Shown: piece after piece, positions 6,810-11,733 of the stretch
Position numbering within the stretch: position 1 is the first letter of the stretch
Layout of the letters: each line of letters begins with the position of its first letter
NCBI GenBank assembly: GCA_964562575.1
Contig: CAZLTY010000153.1
Span: 1-11,733, forward strand
DNA from: SG8-4 sp964562575
GTDB taxonomy: Bacteria; Planctomycetota; Phycisphaerae; Sedimentisphaerales; Anaerobacaceae
Direction: 5' to 3'
Length of the DNA stretch: 11,733 bases
The notes under the pieces: model-generated
What the model saw: only the letters and a program-made list of their open reading frames with translations
Databases searched by the model: none
What the model was told of the DNA's origin: nothing
Translations under genes and position numbers: made by a program

Positions 6810-8156
6810 CCCTCCTTGAGACTCCAAAAACAGCGTTCTTTCACCCTTGATCCCATGTGACCTCTTATGACTCTTAATGTCGGTTGCACAAAAGCGCCCA
6901 GTAGAGCGCCCAGTTGCGTTGGTGACTGTCACGTTGTCGGTCCCGGTTCTCTTCTGGGACTCTTTGCTCGGTTGTGATAGGTCTGGTAGTGAGTTCACCG
7001 CGTCGGCTTCCTGGCCTCGCATCGTATGTGTGTATATGCCCATCGTCAAGTTTATATCGCTATGCCTCATTATCTCTTGGGCGACTTTCGGATGGACGCC
7101 CGATGCCGCCAGTAAGCTCCCGCATGTATGCCGTAGACTGTGGAAGTCAGCATATCTGCCAGCATCGTCCATGTACTCAATCCTGGCCAGCTTCAGGTCC
7201 GGCTTTAGCATATTGACTATCTTGGTCGGTATCGTGAACGCCCTCGCCGCCGGGAACTTGTTGGCGAGCAGATCCTTTATGTCCGATGCTGTATCCGGTC
7301 TTAGTGGCAGTGTTTTCTCTCGCCTGTTCTTGGCCGTATGGTCCAGCACTGTGACAGTGCAGTTGTTGAAATCGAAGTCCTCGACCTTGAGCAACCTTAT
7401 CTCATTGGCCCTCAGACCCGACTCACAAGCCAAACGATATATCAAGCTCCTCTCGTATCCGGTCGGCCCTCCCCGCATCTTCGGTGCTGTTCTCGCAACC
7501 TCAAGCAGTCGCCTGACTTCATCGACCTCAAGCGGTCTCCGCGGTCGTCGTATATCTTTCTTCTGGACCTCGACAGTTCTCAGGTGTGTCACCGGTGAAG
7601 TACTGGCTCTTTGGTCCTCGACCATCCACGAGCAAAAGTGCTTGAAGGCCTTGAGATAGAAATTCGCCGTCCTCTTGCTCCAATCCTTCTCCGCTCCGAG
7701 TCTGACAATGCTCCGCTGCACCTTACTAGCCTGAATATCTGACCAGTTTACGAGACTGCAATCCCTGCAAATACACAACACCCTCGACTTGGTTTCGTTT
7801 GCTGTTTTCAGTGTGTCGCCCTTATCGAGCAGCGATTGCCTGAAGTCCACTACATGCTCGGCCAGCATCTTGCCCGACCTCGCCTTGTCTATCAGACCGA
7901 CCTTGACGAAGTAAGCCAGCATCCGCGACGGTAAACATTCCAGCCATCGAGATAGTTGCGGGTCCGGTTGTTCCCCTCTGGCCTTGACGGCAACCAGTTT
8001 CTCTATGCCCCGGCCAACCGCCTCACTTGCTTTCTTGTCCTCATGGGCTGGCATGCGCCGGGTCTTGCGCAGGTGGTCCCGGAACTCGCAGTACCATTTT
8101 GACGACAGCTTCTTCTCACCGCCCTTGTTCTTGAATGTTTGCTTGAATATTCTCAT
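6054..8156 (-). CDS. Tyrosine recombinase (integrase) with a run-on C-terminal tail
   Basis: A site-specific recombinase that should integrate and excise the element to its right. Residues 85-190 look like the SAM-like core-binding domain, and 205-385 the catalytic domain. All catalytic residues are present: Arg249 (SGLRANE), Lys276, His339 and Arg342 (HSLRH), His365 (MRHSD), and the nucleophile Tyr375 (GIYTHT). Recognisable integrase ends near residue 395, at about base 6970. Residues about 396-449 are an element-specific tail. From residue 450 (base 6809) the frame is the exact reverse complement of the transporter codons and stops only at 6054. The last 251 residues are therefore not integrase and may not be made as a stable part. 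The ATG at 8156 has AGGTGA close upstream. It follows the lipoprotein gene by 25 bases on the same strand, so cotranscription is possible. The native stop seems to have been lost at the junction. Confidence 0.88.
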   Translation of the reverse strand: MRIFKQTFKNKGGEKKLSSKWYCEFRDHLRKTRRMPAHEDKKASEAVGRGIEKLVAVKARGEQPDPQLSRWLECLPSRMLAYFVKVGLIDKARSGKMLAEHVVDFRQSLLDKGDTLKTANETKSRVLCICRDCSLVNWSDIQASKVQRSIVRLGAEKDWSKRTANFYLKAFKHFCSWMVEDQRASTSPVTHLRTVEVQKKDIRRPRRPLEVDEVRRLLEVARTAPKMRGGPTGYERSLIYRLACESGLRANEIRLLKVEDFDFNNCTVTVLDHTAKNRREKTLPLRPDTASDIKDLLANKFPAARAFTIPTKIVNMLKPDLKLARIEYMDDAGRYADFHSLRHTCGSLLAASGVHPKVAQEIMRHSDINLTMGIYTHTMRGQEADAVNSLPDLSQPSKESQKRTGTDNVTVTNATGRSTGRFCATDIKSHKRSHGIKGERTLFLESQGGSKPRIPVGQIDTGDDKSRADCEREGDLLMEDQAGTYDPEYGHEVYKQTRLGRAQTLDALIVPDESDYSSEDAQIGNTQPIPGGLMRYVPYKSFQAGGDCQSDCSDCGRIRYRRQWRQVFHNGFSYQRVGSPAQDTEENVEFPPAQPSVNYLTDVPFRYDHRCATHRDGDPESLQRSDLFFQQQRREYRNENRASCDYQSRPGCFDNLESFIEHDVVRENAYQSEQDDRDDLRLLQPRKSAFDFPSQRQQKR
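6861..6914. repeat. Short tandem direct repeats in the integrase tail, candidate arm-type sites
   Basis: AGCGCCCAGT occurs at 6893-6902 and again at 6905-6914, a 12-bp period with 11 of 12 positions equal when the next two bases are included. Just before it, CTCTTA occurs twice in CTCTTATGACTCTTA (about 6862-6876). Both pairs lie between the end of the recognisable recombinase and the transporter. This is where arm-binding and core sites of a tyrosine integrase could be. On the coding strand they give the peptides TGRSTGR and SHKRSHG. The att role is inferred; no second copy of the core is visible in the window. Confidence 0.4.
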
Positions 8157-8181
8157 AATGTCACCTGTCAGAAAGACGCAA

Positions 8182-8955
8182 CTACTCCGTCCAAGAAGTC
8201 AAATATCCATCTGTAAAACGCAGTTTGTTCATAGGTGCCGGGTAATGCCAGACAACGTGGTACGCATCAGATCCAGGGATCTTGACAAAGCTCCTCTTGG
8301 TCGGAGTCCCCCAAATAGCCTCGACGTCCTCCGCTCGCATACCAGTCATAATGTTACCCTCCTTGAACGCCCGTTGGTGCCGGACGCTCATCAGATGCCC
8401 ATGTTCATCGAGATAAGTCCGGACTCGTCGCTCATACTCCTCGGGATTAATTGGCATGGAGTACACAGGCTTCTCAAGACGCACATAACGTCTCTCTACG
8501 TGGGCCCGTCTGATCGGCTCCACCGCTGGCTTAACAAGAAACCGAGTCGGTCCTGATTCGGCATTATCGTGTAAAGTGACAACAACGCCGCCTTCGAAGT
8601 GAACGAAGATCTTGTAGACATTATCGAAGCTCCACCTCTCAAAGACTATTCGCCCGTCGCTGTTATGGACAATCTCTTTTGTCATATCCCCGGAGTCCGG
8701 ACTGCCCCAACTTGCGGCAACTTCGCTTTTCAGCATACCCAAAATTATTTTGCCGCTCATTATCGCATCGAGCATCTCCGGCGTTGCGCCCTTGTTAGCC
8801 TCGCAATATTCGCGACGGCGACTCGCTTGATATGCCGAATCGTAATTGTAATAGCTGCCGTCCGACTCTACCTTTACCGGCTCTTCGGTGACCGGCGGAT
8901 AGTAAGCACAACCACCAACAAGCATAATGCACATTGCTAATGGCCTCATTCTCAT
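8182..8955 (-). CDS. Lipoprotein with two BamE/SmpA-like domains
   Basis: A 257-residue predicted lipoprotein. The leader MRMRPLAMCIMLVGGC has a short hydrophobic core and a lipobox-like LVGGC, with Cys16 as the lipidated residue; Ala17 does not signal inner-membrane retention. Two domains share one pattern: residues about 58-130, with ILGMLKSEVAASWGSP, a later 'R-W-S-F' strand and 'V-H-F-E-G-G', and residues about 190-257, with IMTGMRAEDVEAIWGTP, 'V-W-H-Y' and 'L-R-F-T-D-G-Y-L-T-S-W'. The 'I-x-x-G-M-x-x-x-x-V-x-x-x-W-G-x-P' signature is that of SmpA/OmlA (BamE)-like proteins. A linker rich in Arg, Glu and Pro joins them. The ATG at 8955 is chosen over a frame start at 9111 because AGGAGG stands 5 bases upstream and the lipobox then falls correctly. 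Its place next to the integrase inside the element suggests cargo or an envelope-modifying role; that is inference. Confidence 0.8.
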   Translation of the reverse strand: MRMRPLAMCIMLVGGCAYYPPVTEEPVKVESDGSYYNYDSAYQASRRREYCEANKGATPEMLDAIMSGKIILGMLKSEVAASWGSPDSGDMTKEIVHNSDGRIVFERWSFDNVYKIFVHFEGGVVVTLHDNAESGPTRFLVKPAVEPIRRAHVERRYVRLEKPVYSMPINPEEYERRVRTYLDEHGHLMSVRHQRAFKEGNIMTGMRAEDVEAIWGTPTKRSFVKIPGSDAYHVVWHYPAPMNKLRFTDGYLTSWTE

Positions 8956-8960
8956 AGTCG

Positions 8961-8966
8961 CCTCCT
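8961..8966 (-). promoter_or_regulatory. Ribosome-binding site that fixes the lipoprotein start
   Basis: Minus-strand AGGAGG, 5 bases before the ATG at 8955, selects a start 52 codons inside the longest frame and exposes a normal lipoprotein signal. Confidence 0.75.
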
Positions 8967-8987
8967 GTGAATATAAACCCGCCGGGT

Positions 8988-9061
8988 GGATTTCAAGACT
9001 GACCTTTGACGGTCGGAATTGCCCCAGCGAGTTTTGTTTGTTTCCAATTGTCTTGAAATCC
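8988..9061 (-). promoter_or_regulatory. Long dyad in the leader of the lipoprotein gene
   Basis: GGATTTCAAGAC (8988-8999) and GTCTTGAAATCC (9050-9061) are perfect 12-bp inverted copies, 50 bases apart. A small hairpin with arms GACC (9001-9004) and GGTC (9011-9014) lies between them. A possible -10 box TACAAT (minus strand, 9073-9068) sits just upstream, without a good -35, so a transcript could start almost at the first arm and carry the whole dyad in its leader. The loop is too long and there is no T-run, so a terminator is unlikely. A paired operator or a structured leader are the main options. Confidence 0.45.
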
Positions 9062-9104
9062 GAGGCTATTGTATCACGTTCGCTACAACAATCCACACAC
9101 AAAA

Positions 9105-9359
9105 TCAACAATTCTCAGATATTATCTTCATCCACTTTTCCCGAATCGGACAACCAGCCAGCGCCCATCGGCGCAGTTCATCGGTGCGATACAATGTACG
9201 CTTGATCGTCTGAATCTGCACAGGCATAGGCCCAACGCCGCCCCGTTTGTCCAGTTGCTTGAATGTTGACAAAGATATGCCCAACATCTTCGCCGCGTCC
9301 TCAAGGCCGACAAAAATTGGCTCGATCCGGACCAAAAAGTCTTGTGCAGTTTCAGCCAT
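9105..9359 (-). CDS. AlpA/excisionase-like helix-turn-helix protein
   Basis: An 84-residue small DNA-binding protein. Residues 15-71 follow the pattern of the AlpA/Xis-type winged HTH (HTH_17, MerR-like fold): 'F-V-G-L-E-D-A-A-K-M-L-G-I-S' as first helix and turn, 'S-T-F-K-Q-L-D-K-R-G' as recognition helix, then 'M-P-V-Q-I', a wing ending in 'T-L-Y-R-T-D-E-L-R-R-W'. In mobile elements such proteins assist excision or switch on the integrase gene. It lies two genes upstream of the integrase in the same direction, which suits that role. The start is uncertain: ATG at 9359 is preferred, but a TTG at 9365 with GAGGG 8 bases upstream would add two residues. The last base pairs of the preceding small frame overlap this start by 8 bases. 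The 149 bases after its stop hold the dyad described separately. Confidence 0.75.
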   Translation of the reverse strand: MAETAQDFLVRIEPIFVGLEDAAKMLGISLSTFKQLDKRGGVGPMPVQIQTIKRTLYRTDELRRWALAGCPIREKWMKIISENC

Positions 9360-9489
9360 GATCAAACGCGCTGCCCTCGAATCGAAAGGGCCAAAGGCTC
9401 GACCATACGCTCGAGCTGACGAGCGCGAAGGCGAGCGGCCACCAAGCGACGATGGCGACGACTGTCGTGTTCTCTCTTGACCTTTTCAT
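9352..9489 (-). CDS. Possible small membrane peptide, 45 residues
   Basis: An ATG at 9489 overlaps the stop codon of the upstream double-HTH gene as ATGA, and the frame ends in TGA at 9352, overlapping the AlpA-like start by 8 bases. It fills exactly the 127-base gap between those genes. The peptide has a basic start (MKRSREN), then a hydrophobic stretch from about residue 9 to 35 (TTVVAIVAWWPLAFALVSSS and on to WPF), which suits one membrane-spanning helix. Third codon positions are GC-rich, which is what a coding frame would show. There is no separate ribosome-binding site, so translation would rest on coupling. The frame stays open far upstream inside the neighbouring gene, so chance cannot be excluded. 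No family is recognised; small phage membrane proteins such as holin-like peptides are one option. Confidence 0.4.
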   Translation of the reverse strand: MKRSRENTTVVAIVAWWPLAFALVSSSVWSSLWPFRFEGSAFDHG

Positions 9490-9917
9490 TTTGCTTTTGC
9501 ACGAGAAATCTTCCTCTCTAAGTCGGCTGATAATGTTCGCATGTGCTTCTGATATCGTTCTTCCGCACACCGTCGATAGTGCAATCGAATCCACGCCATC
9601 GCCTCGGGCAAGCTGTACTTTTTGTCCTCGCCCCGAGGAAGGCCCAGACGCGTCCATTCGTAAACGCTCTGGCGACTCACATCCAATAGCTCGGCGACCT
9701 GGATCTGGCTCAACTTCGTCAAAAGGGCCTTCTCCCGTTGTTGTTTCTCGTGCAGGTCGTGCAGCCATCGCATGGCTCTGAACAAGTAAATCCCTCTACC
9801 ATCACGGCAAACGGGAAGTCCCTCCTGAAGCCAACGCTCCACAACTGGGAGGCCAACGCCGGTCAGACTGGCCAGTGTTGTTTTTCCAATTCGCATGAAA
9901 TGTACGCTTTGCTGCAT
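9486..9917 (-). CDS. Double helix-turn-helix protein, terminase small subunit (Nu1)-like
   Basis: A 143-residue protein built of two related HTH repeats. Repeat one (about 11-55) reads 'T-L-A-S-L-T-G-V-G-L-P-V-V-E-R-W-L-Q-E-G-L-P-V' followed by 'Y-L-F-R-A-M-R-W-L'. Repeat two (about 70-113) reads 'Q-V-A-E-L-L-D-V-S-R-Q-S-V-Y-E-W-T-R-L-G-L-P-R' followed by 'Y-S-L-P-E-A-M-A-W-I'. Each recognition helix is followed by 'W-x-x-x-G-L-P' and a wing, as in Nu1-type terminase small subunits, which recognise packaging sites, and in MerR-like regulators. A basic C-terminal tail follows. The ATG at 9917 has AAGGAG 9 bases upstream. A regulator rather than a packaging protein remains possible, since no large terminase is in view. 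It heads a tight run with the small frame and the AlpA-like gene. Confidence 0.72.
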   Translation of the reverse strand: MQQSVHFMRIGKTTLASLTGVGLPVVERWLQEGLPVCRDGRGIYLFRAMRWLHDLHEKQQREKALLTKLSQIQVAELLDVSRQSVYEWTRLGLPRGEDKKYSLPEAMAWIRLHYRRCAEERYQKHMRTLSADLERKISRAKAK

Positions 9918-10202
9918 CGTAGTTTACTCCTTGTTGATGTCACTACCCACTAGAAATGCGCCATAAGTCCTTGCACCACGGCTTCTAATCAACGACAACC
10001 GGTTAATTTTTTTTTCAAAAGTAGGGGCAGAAACGGATGCTTTGACCCGTTATCCCCTTGCCTCAATTAGAACCTAAGTCTTTAGTTAGCAATAACTTAA
10101 AGAAAATACGTCCTTTCATTTATTTACCGCGAAATCGGTTCTGATATTAGTATTGCTTGTCTGAGCTTGTCGTCGGTTGTCGTTCACTTTCCCTTTGTCG
10201 CG
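9918..10202. promoter_or_regulatory. AT-rich intergenic region with phased TTGT repeats and a distant inverted repeat
   Basis: This gap lies after the replication-like gene and before the double-HTH gene and should hold the latter's promoter. TTGT recurs at exactly 10-base steps (10157, 10167, 10177), with another at 10195. AACGACAACCG (9991-10001) is a perfect inverted copy of CGGTTGTCGTT (10174-10184). The centre (about 10060-10130) is AT-rich, with small dyads such as TAAGT and ACTTA. AACCGGTT (9997-10004) is a palindrome followed by a run of nine T (10007-10015), but has no loop, so I do not call it a terminator. An operator, packaging site or accessory origin are possible. Confidence 0.45.
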
Positions 10203-11471
10203 TTACGTGTCCGTTGCTGTTCTTGCGTTCACGATTCGATCGAGAACGGTACACCAGACCGCGCCGGGGTTGCGATTCTTGTTCCTTCGCCTCGCGATCT
10301 TACGGGCCTCGGTGATAAGCCTGGCCCCAAGCTTGTCGATCTCGGGCGGCGGCGCCCCGGACATTCGTTCGAGCGCCTTGTGCCATGCGGATGCAAAGGC
10401 CGTGATCTCGCGGATCGCCTCGATGCTGTCGATCGCGTATTGGTAGCCGAGCGTCCGGAAGACCTTGGTCCCGTACTGGACATCGAAGCGGTTATAGTCA
10501 GTGCCAGCGTGGTGTATGTGCCCACCAGATCGCTCGGTATGGGATTTAACCGAGCCCCCGGGGGGATGAATGGGTATCACCCTTGCATCGCCCCCAGAAG
10601 CGTCGGATAGGTGCGGCTTGAACGGCTCGGCTTGGGGTTCGGCTTGCCCTACACTCGGGGCTGCTTCCTGCGATTGGCCTTGCTCTACGGCTAGCCGTTT
10701 TTCTTTTTCCTTGTTCCCTTTAGCCGTTAATCCGTCAGGCGCCTTCTGTTTCTCCTTACCCTTAGCCTTAGATTTCGATTTAGCCTTTCTTAAAGAGTTT
10801 CCGGATCGTTCCGGGCCGTTCCGGATTGAAACGGCTGAATCCGGAAGTGCTTCTGTAGAACTCTCTCCGGTGCCTTTCGTCGCGTTTTGTGATTCTCTTG
10901 CTTTCTTCTGAGTGCCCTTTGAAGCTGTCTTTTTTCGCTTTTTCGCACTTCTCTTCTTTCGCTTCGACGCAGTCGGTTCCAATTGGCCGTTTAGCGGAAT
11001 GCGCTCGAGAAAACCGAGCGCCTCCAGGATTGGCAGAGCCTGTTTGATGTCAGCGGCAGAAAGACCGAGTTGGGCTGCCAGGTATTCATGCCCTGCCGGC
11101 TTGCCGTCCGATGTCACGAGGAAGCCTCGCGGTCCGAATTGCTTAGCCGATGTCCAGTTCTTCAGATCCTCGAAAGTGCTCCGTAGCAGATGGCGCTCGG
11201 GCCTCGACTTCAGGAGGCACATTCGCTCAAAGTGCCGTGCCTCCCCATCTGGAGCGAACGGACTGAGAGTGACAATGCTTTTTGTGTAACGCAATGGCCC
11301 CGAGCGTCCCTTCCTCACATCGTCGCTCAGCTCAAACAGGTCCTGAAAGTCCGTGATGTGCCAGACTTTGCGTGACGAGTGGCGCTTGCCAGCACGTTCA
11401 GCTTTGTCAGGTGCCTTTCCGCCCTTATTGCCTGCCACTTTCGTTGACTTAGCTGTAGCTTGCTTGCTCAC
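10203..11471 (-). CDS. Replication-like protein: winged-helix N-terminus, basic linker, helical C-terminus
   Basis: A 422-residue protein with three parts. Residues about 36-160 (RKVWHITDFQDLFELSDDVR and on to LEALGFLERI) look like an N-terminal winged-helix region of phage replication initiators or replisome organisers; its last portion, 'A-A-Q-L-G-L-S-A-A-D-I-K-Q-A-L-P-I-L-E-A-L-G-F-L', is a clear winged helix. Residues about 165-320 are a low-complexity linker rich in Lys, Ala, Ser and Gln. Residues about 325-415 form a helical domain (YGTKVFRTLGYQYAIDSIEA and a basic RRRNKNRNP stretch). The GTG start at 11471 is chosen over a frame start at 11618 because AGAGGA lies 4 bases upstream and the longer start would sit deep inside the upstream HTH gene. 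The two genes overlap by 23 bases, suggesting coupled translation. The exact family is not recognised, so the replication role is inferred from architecture and context. Confidence 0.62.
   Translation of the reverse strand: MSKQATAKSTKVAGNKGGKAPDKAERAGKRHSSRKVWHITDFQDLFELSDDVRKGRSGPLRYTKSIVTLSPFAPDGEARHFERMCLLKSRPERHLLRSTFEDLKNWTSAKQFGPRGFLVTSDGKPAGHEYLAAQLGLSAADIKQALPILEALGFLERIPLNGQLEPTASKRKKRSAKKRKKTASKGTQKKARESQNATKGTGESSTEALPDSAVSIRNGPERSGNSLRKAKSKSKAKGKEKQKAPDGLTAKGNKEKEKRLAVEQGQSQEAAPSVGQAEPQAEPFKPHLSDASGGDARVIPIHPPGGSVKSHTERSGGHIHHAGTDYNRFDVQYGTKVFRTLGYQYAIDSIEAIREITAFASAWHKALERMSGAPPPEIDKLGARLITEARKIARRRNKNRNPGAVWCTVLDRIVNARTATDT
10799..10846. repeat. 10-bp direct repeats plus inverted copy inside the replication-like gene
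   Basis: Three consecutive 10-bp units with consensus TTCCGGRYYG occupy 10799-10808, 10809-10818 and 10819-10828. A fourth copy lies inverted: AATCCGGAA at 10838-10846 is the exact reverse complement of TTCCGGATT at 10819-10827, giving a 9-bp stem with a 10-base loop. A 10-bp period is not a codon multiple and the encoded peptide (SIRNGPERSGNS) is not repeated, so the repeat is kept at DNA level. AT-rich DNA lies directly beside it (about 10762-10800). This resembles origin iterons. Confidence 0.55.
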
Positions 11472-11733
11472 GTTGTCCTCTGCTGCTAAATAGAGTTTCT
11501 TCTGGCTCAACCACAACCCATACCTGACACTTGCGGTTCGTAACTTCACATCTTCGAAAACCGGCTCGCTCGACCAGGCCTGCTCGCTGCAGTTCAGACA
11601 GTCGCCGGTGAGCCGCATACCGGTCCGCGGCCATCGCCTTGCCCAATTCGGCGCCAGTTGATGGGCCGAGCTGGTGTAGGCATTCGAGAACCCGCTGGCG
11701 GTGGGTTTTGGCCTGACCGGATTTGTGAACTTG
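11449..11733 (-). CDS. Winged-helix DNA-binding protein, N-terminus beyond window edge
   Basis: The last 94 residues of a small DNA-binding protein; its start lies past base 11733. The visible part has a winged-helix pattern: 'Q-R-V-L-E-C-L-H-Q-L-G' (about 14-24), 'T-G-A-E-L-G-K-A-M', the recognition helix 'Y-A-A-H-R-R-L-S-E-L-Q-R-A-G-L-V-E-R' (about 43-60), and a wing with 'C-E-V-T-N-R-K-C-Q-V-W-V-V'. The 'R-L-S-E-L-x-x-A-G-L-V' signature is typical of phage and element HTH proteins that control or help early genes. A hydrophilic tail follows. The stop is at 11449-11451 and the last 23 bases overlap the replication-like gene. It is probably a regulator or an accessory replication factor of the same operon. 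Confidence 0.72.
   Translation of the reverse strand, partial: QVHKSGQAKTHRQRVLECLHQLGPSTGAELGKAMAADRYAAHRRLSELQRAGLVERAGFRRCEVTNRKCQVWVVVEPEETLFSSRGQREQASYS
11476..11481 (-). promoter_or_regulatory. Ribosome-binding site that fixes the GTG start of the replication-like gene
   Basis: Minus-strand AGAGGA, 4 bases before the GTG at 11471, inside the end of the upstream HTH gene. It supports a non-ATG start and translational coupling. Confidence 0.6.

Noticed and set aside
6795..6830. tRNA 3'-end remnant as integration target
   Set aside because: A few bases on the minus strand resemble a T-loop, but no acceptor stem, anticodon arm or D arm can be found.
6922..6932. Palindrome GTGACTGTCAC
   Set aside because: Only 5-bp arms inside coding sequence; likely chance and not kept as an operator.
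6877..7659. Plus-strand open frame of 260 codons
   Set aside because: Antisense to the catalytic part of the integrase, whose catalytic residues are all present.
8956..9111. Longer start for the lipoprotein gene
   Set aside because: It would bury the lipoprotein signal behind 52 residues and run over the dyad; the internal ATG has AGGAGG at the right distance.
9352..9768. Minus-strand open frame of 138 codons
   Set aside because: Its first two thirds overlap the double-HTH gene and make no sense as protein; only the last 45 codons, from the ATG at 9489, are kept as a possible small gene.
9997..10015. AACCGGTT followed by nine T as a terminator
   Set aside because: The palindrome has no loop and is short, and on the plus strand there is no gene upstream for it to end.
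11472..11618. Longer start for the replication-like gene
   Set aside because: These 49 codons lie within the winged-helix gene in another frame and have no ribosome-binding site; GTG at 11471 has one.
1..11733. CRISPR array, rRNA, tRNA, insertion sequence, reverse transcriptase or retron
   Set aside because: No regularly spaced repeats, RNA gene signatures, transposase or reverse transcriptase motifs were seen on either strand.

Overview
The window looks like chromosomal DNA of a planctomycete, probably a Phycisphaerae/Sedimentisphaerales-like lineage, joined to one end of an integrated mobile element. The planctomycete call is an inference. It rests on the large secreted protein with repeated 'YYWRVDE' modules and a 'VDDFESYND' C-terminal module, the Tat-exported enzyme, and an integrase of a kind I associate with that phylum. 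No rRNA, tRNA or CRISPR array is visible.

Left part (1-5930), chromosomal. Three genes lie on the minus strand in the order Tat-exported predicted glycan-active enzyme (3604-5682), secreted PA14/Fn3-like protein (1421-3403) and short-chain dehydrogenase (cut by the left edge, 1-690). They would fit carbohydrate capture, breakdown and oxidation, but no substrate can be assigned. The 730-base gap before the dehydrogenase is decayed DNA that holds the C-terminal end of an FHA domain on the plus strand. The gap at 5701-5930 carries two tight hairpins in sequence that resembles dispersed repeats.

Junction (5931-6970). A plus-strand EamA/DMT-family transporter (5931-6809) meets a minus-strand tyrosine recombinase tail to tail. 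The recombinase frame has no stop of its own before the transporter. It runs codon-on-codon antisense through the transporter gene to 6054. Short tandem repeats in the recombinase tail (6861-6914) are candidate arm-type attachment sites, so the left end of the element should lie at about 6810-6860.

Right part (6810-11733 and beyond), mobile element. Every gene is on the minus strand and points towards the integrase. In transcription order they are: a winged-helix protein (cut by the right edge), a replication-like protein that overlaps it by 23 bases, a protein with two helix-turn-helix repeats like a terminase small subunit, a possible 45-residue membrane peptide joined to it by an ATGA overlap, an AlpA/excisionase-like protein, a lipoprotein with two BamE/SmpA-like domains, and the integrase. 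The layout resembles a phage-derived or satellite-like integrative element, with replication, excision and integration functions and an envelope lipoprotein as possible cargo. The most unusual DNA features are a 10-bp-period repeat cluster inside the linker-coding part of the replication gene, phased TTGT repeats with a distant inverted copy at 9991-10184, and a long dyad in the leader of the lipoprotein gene.
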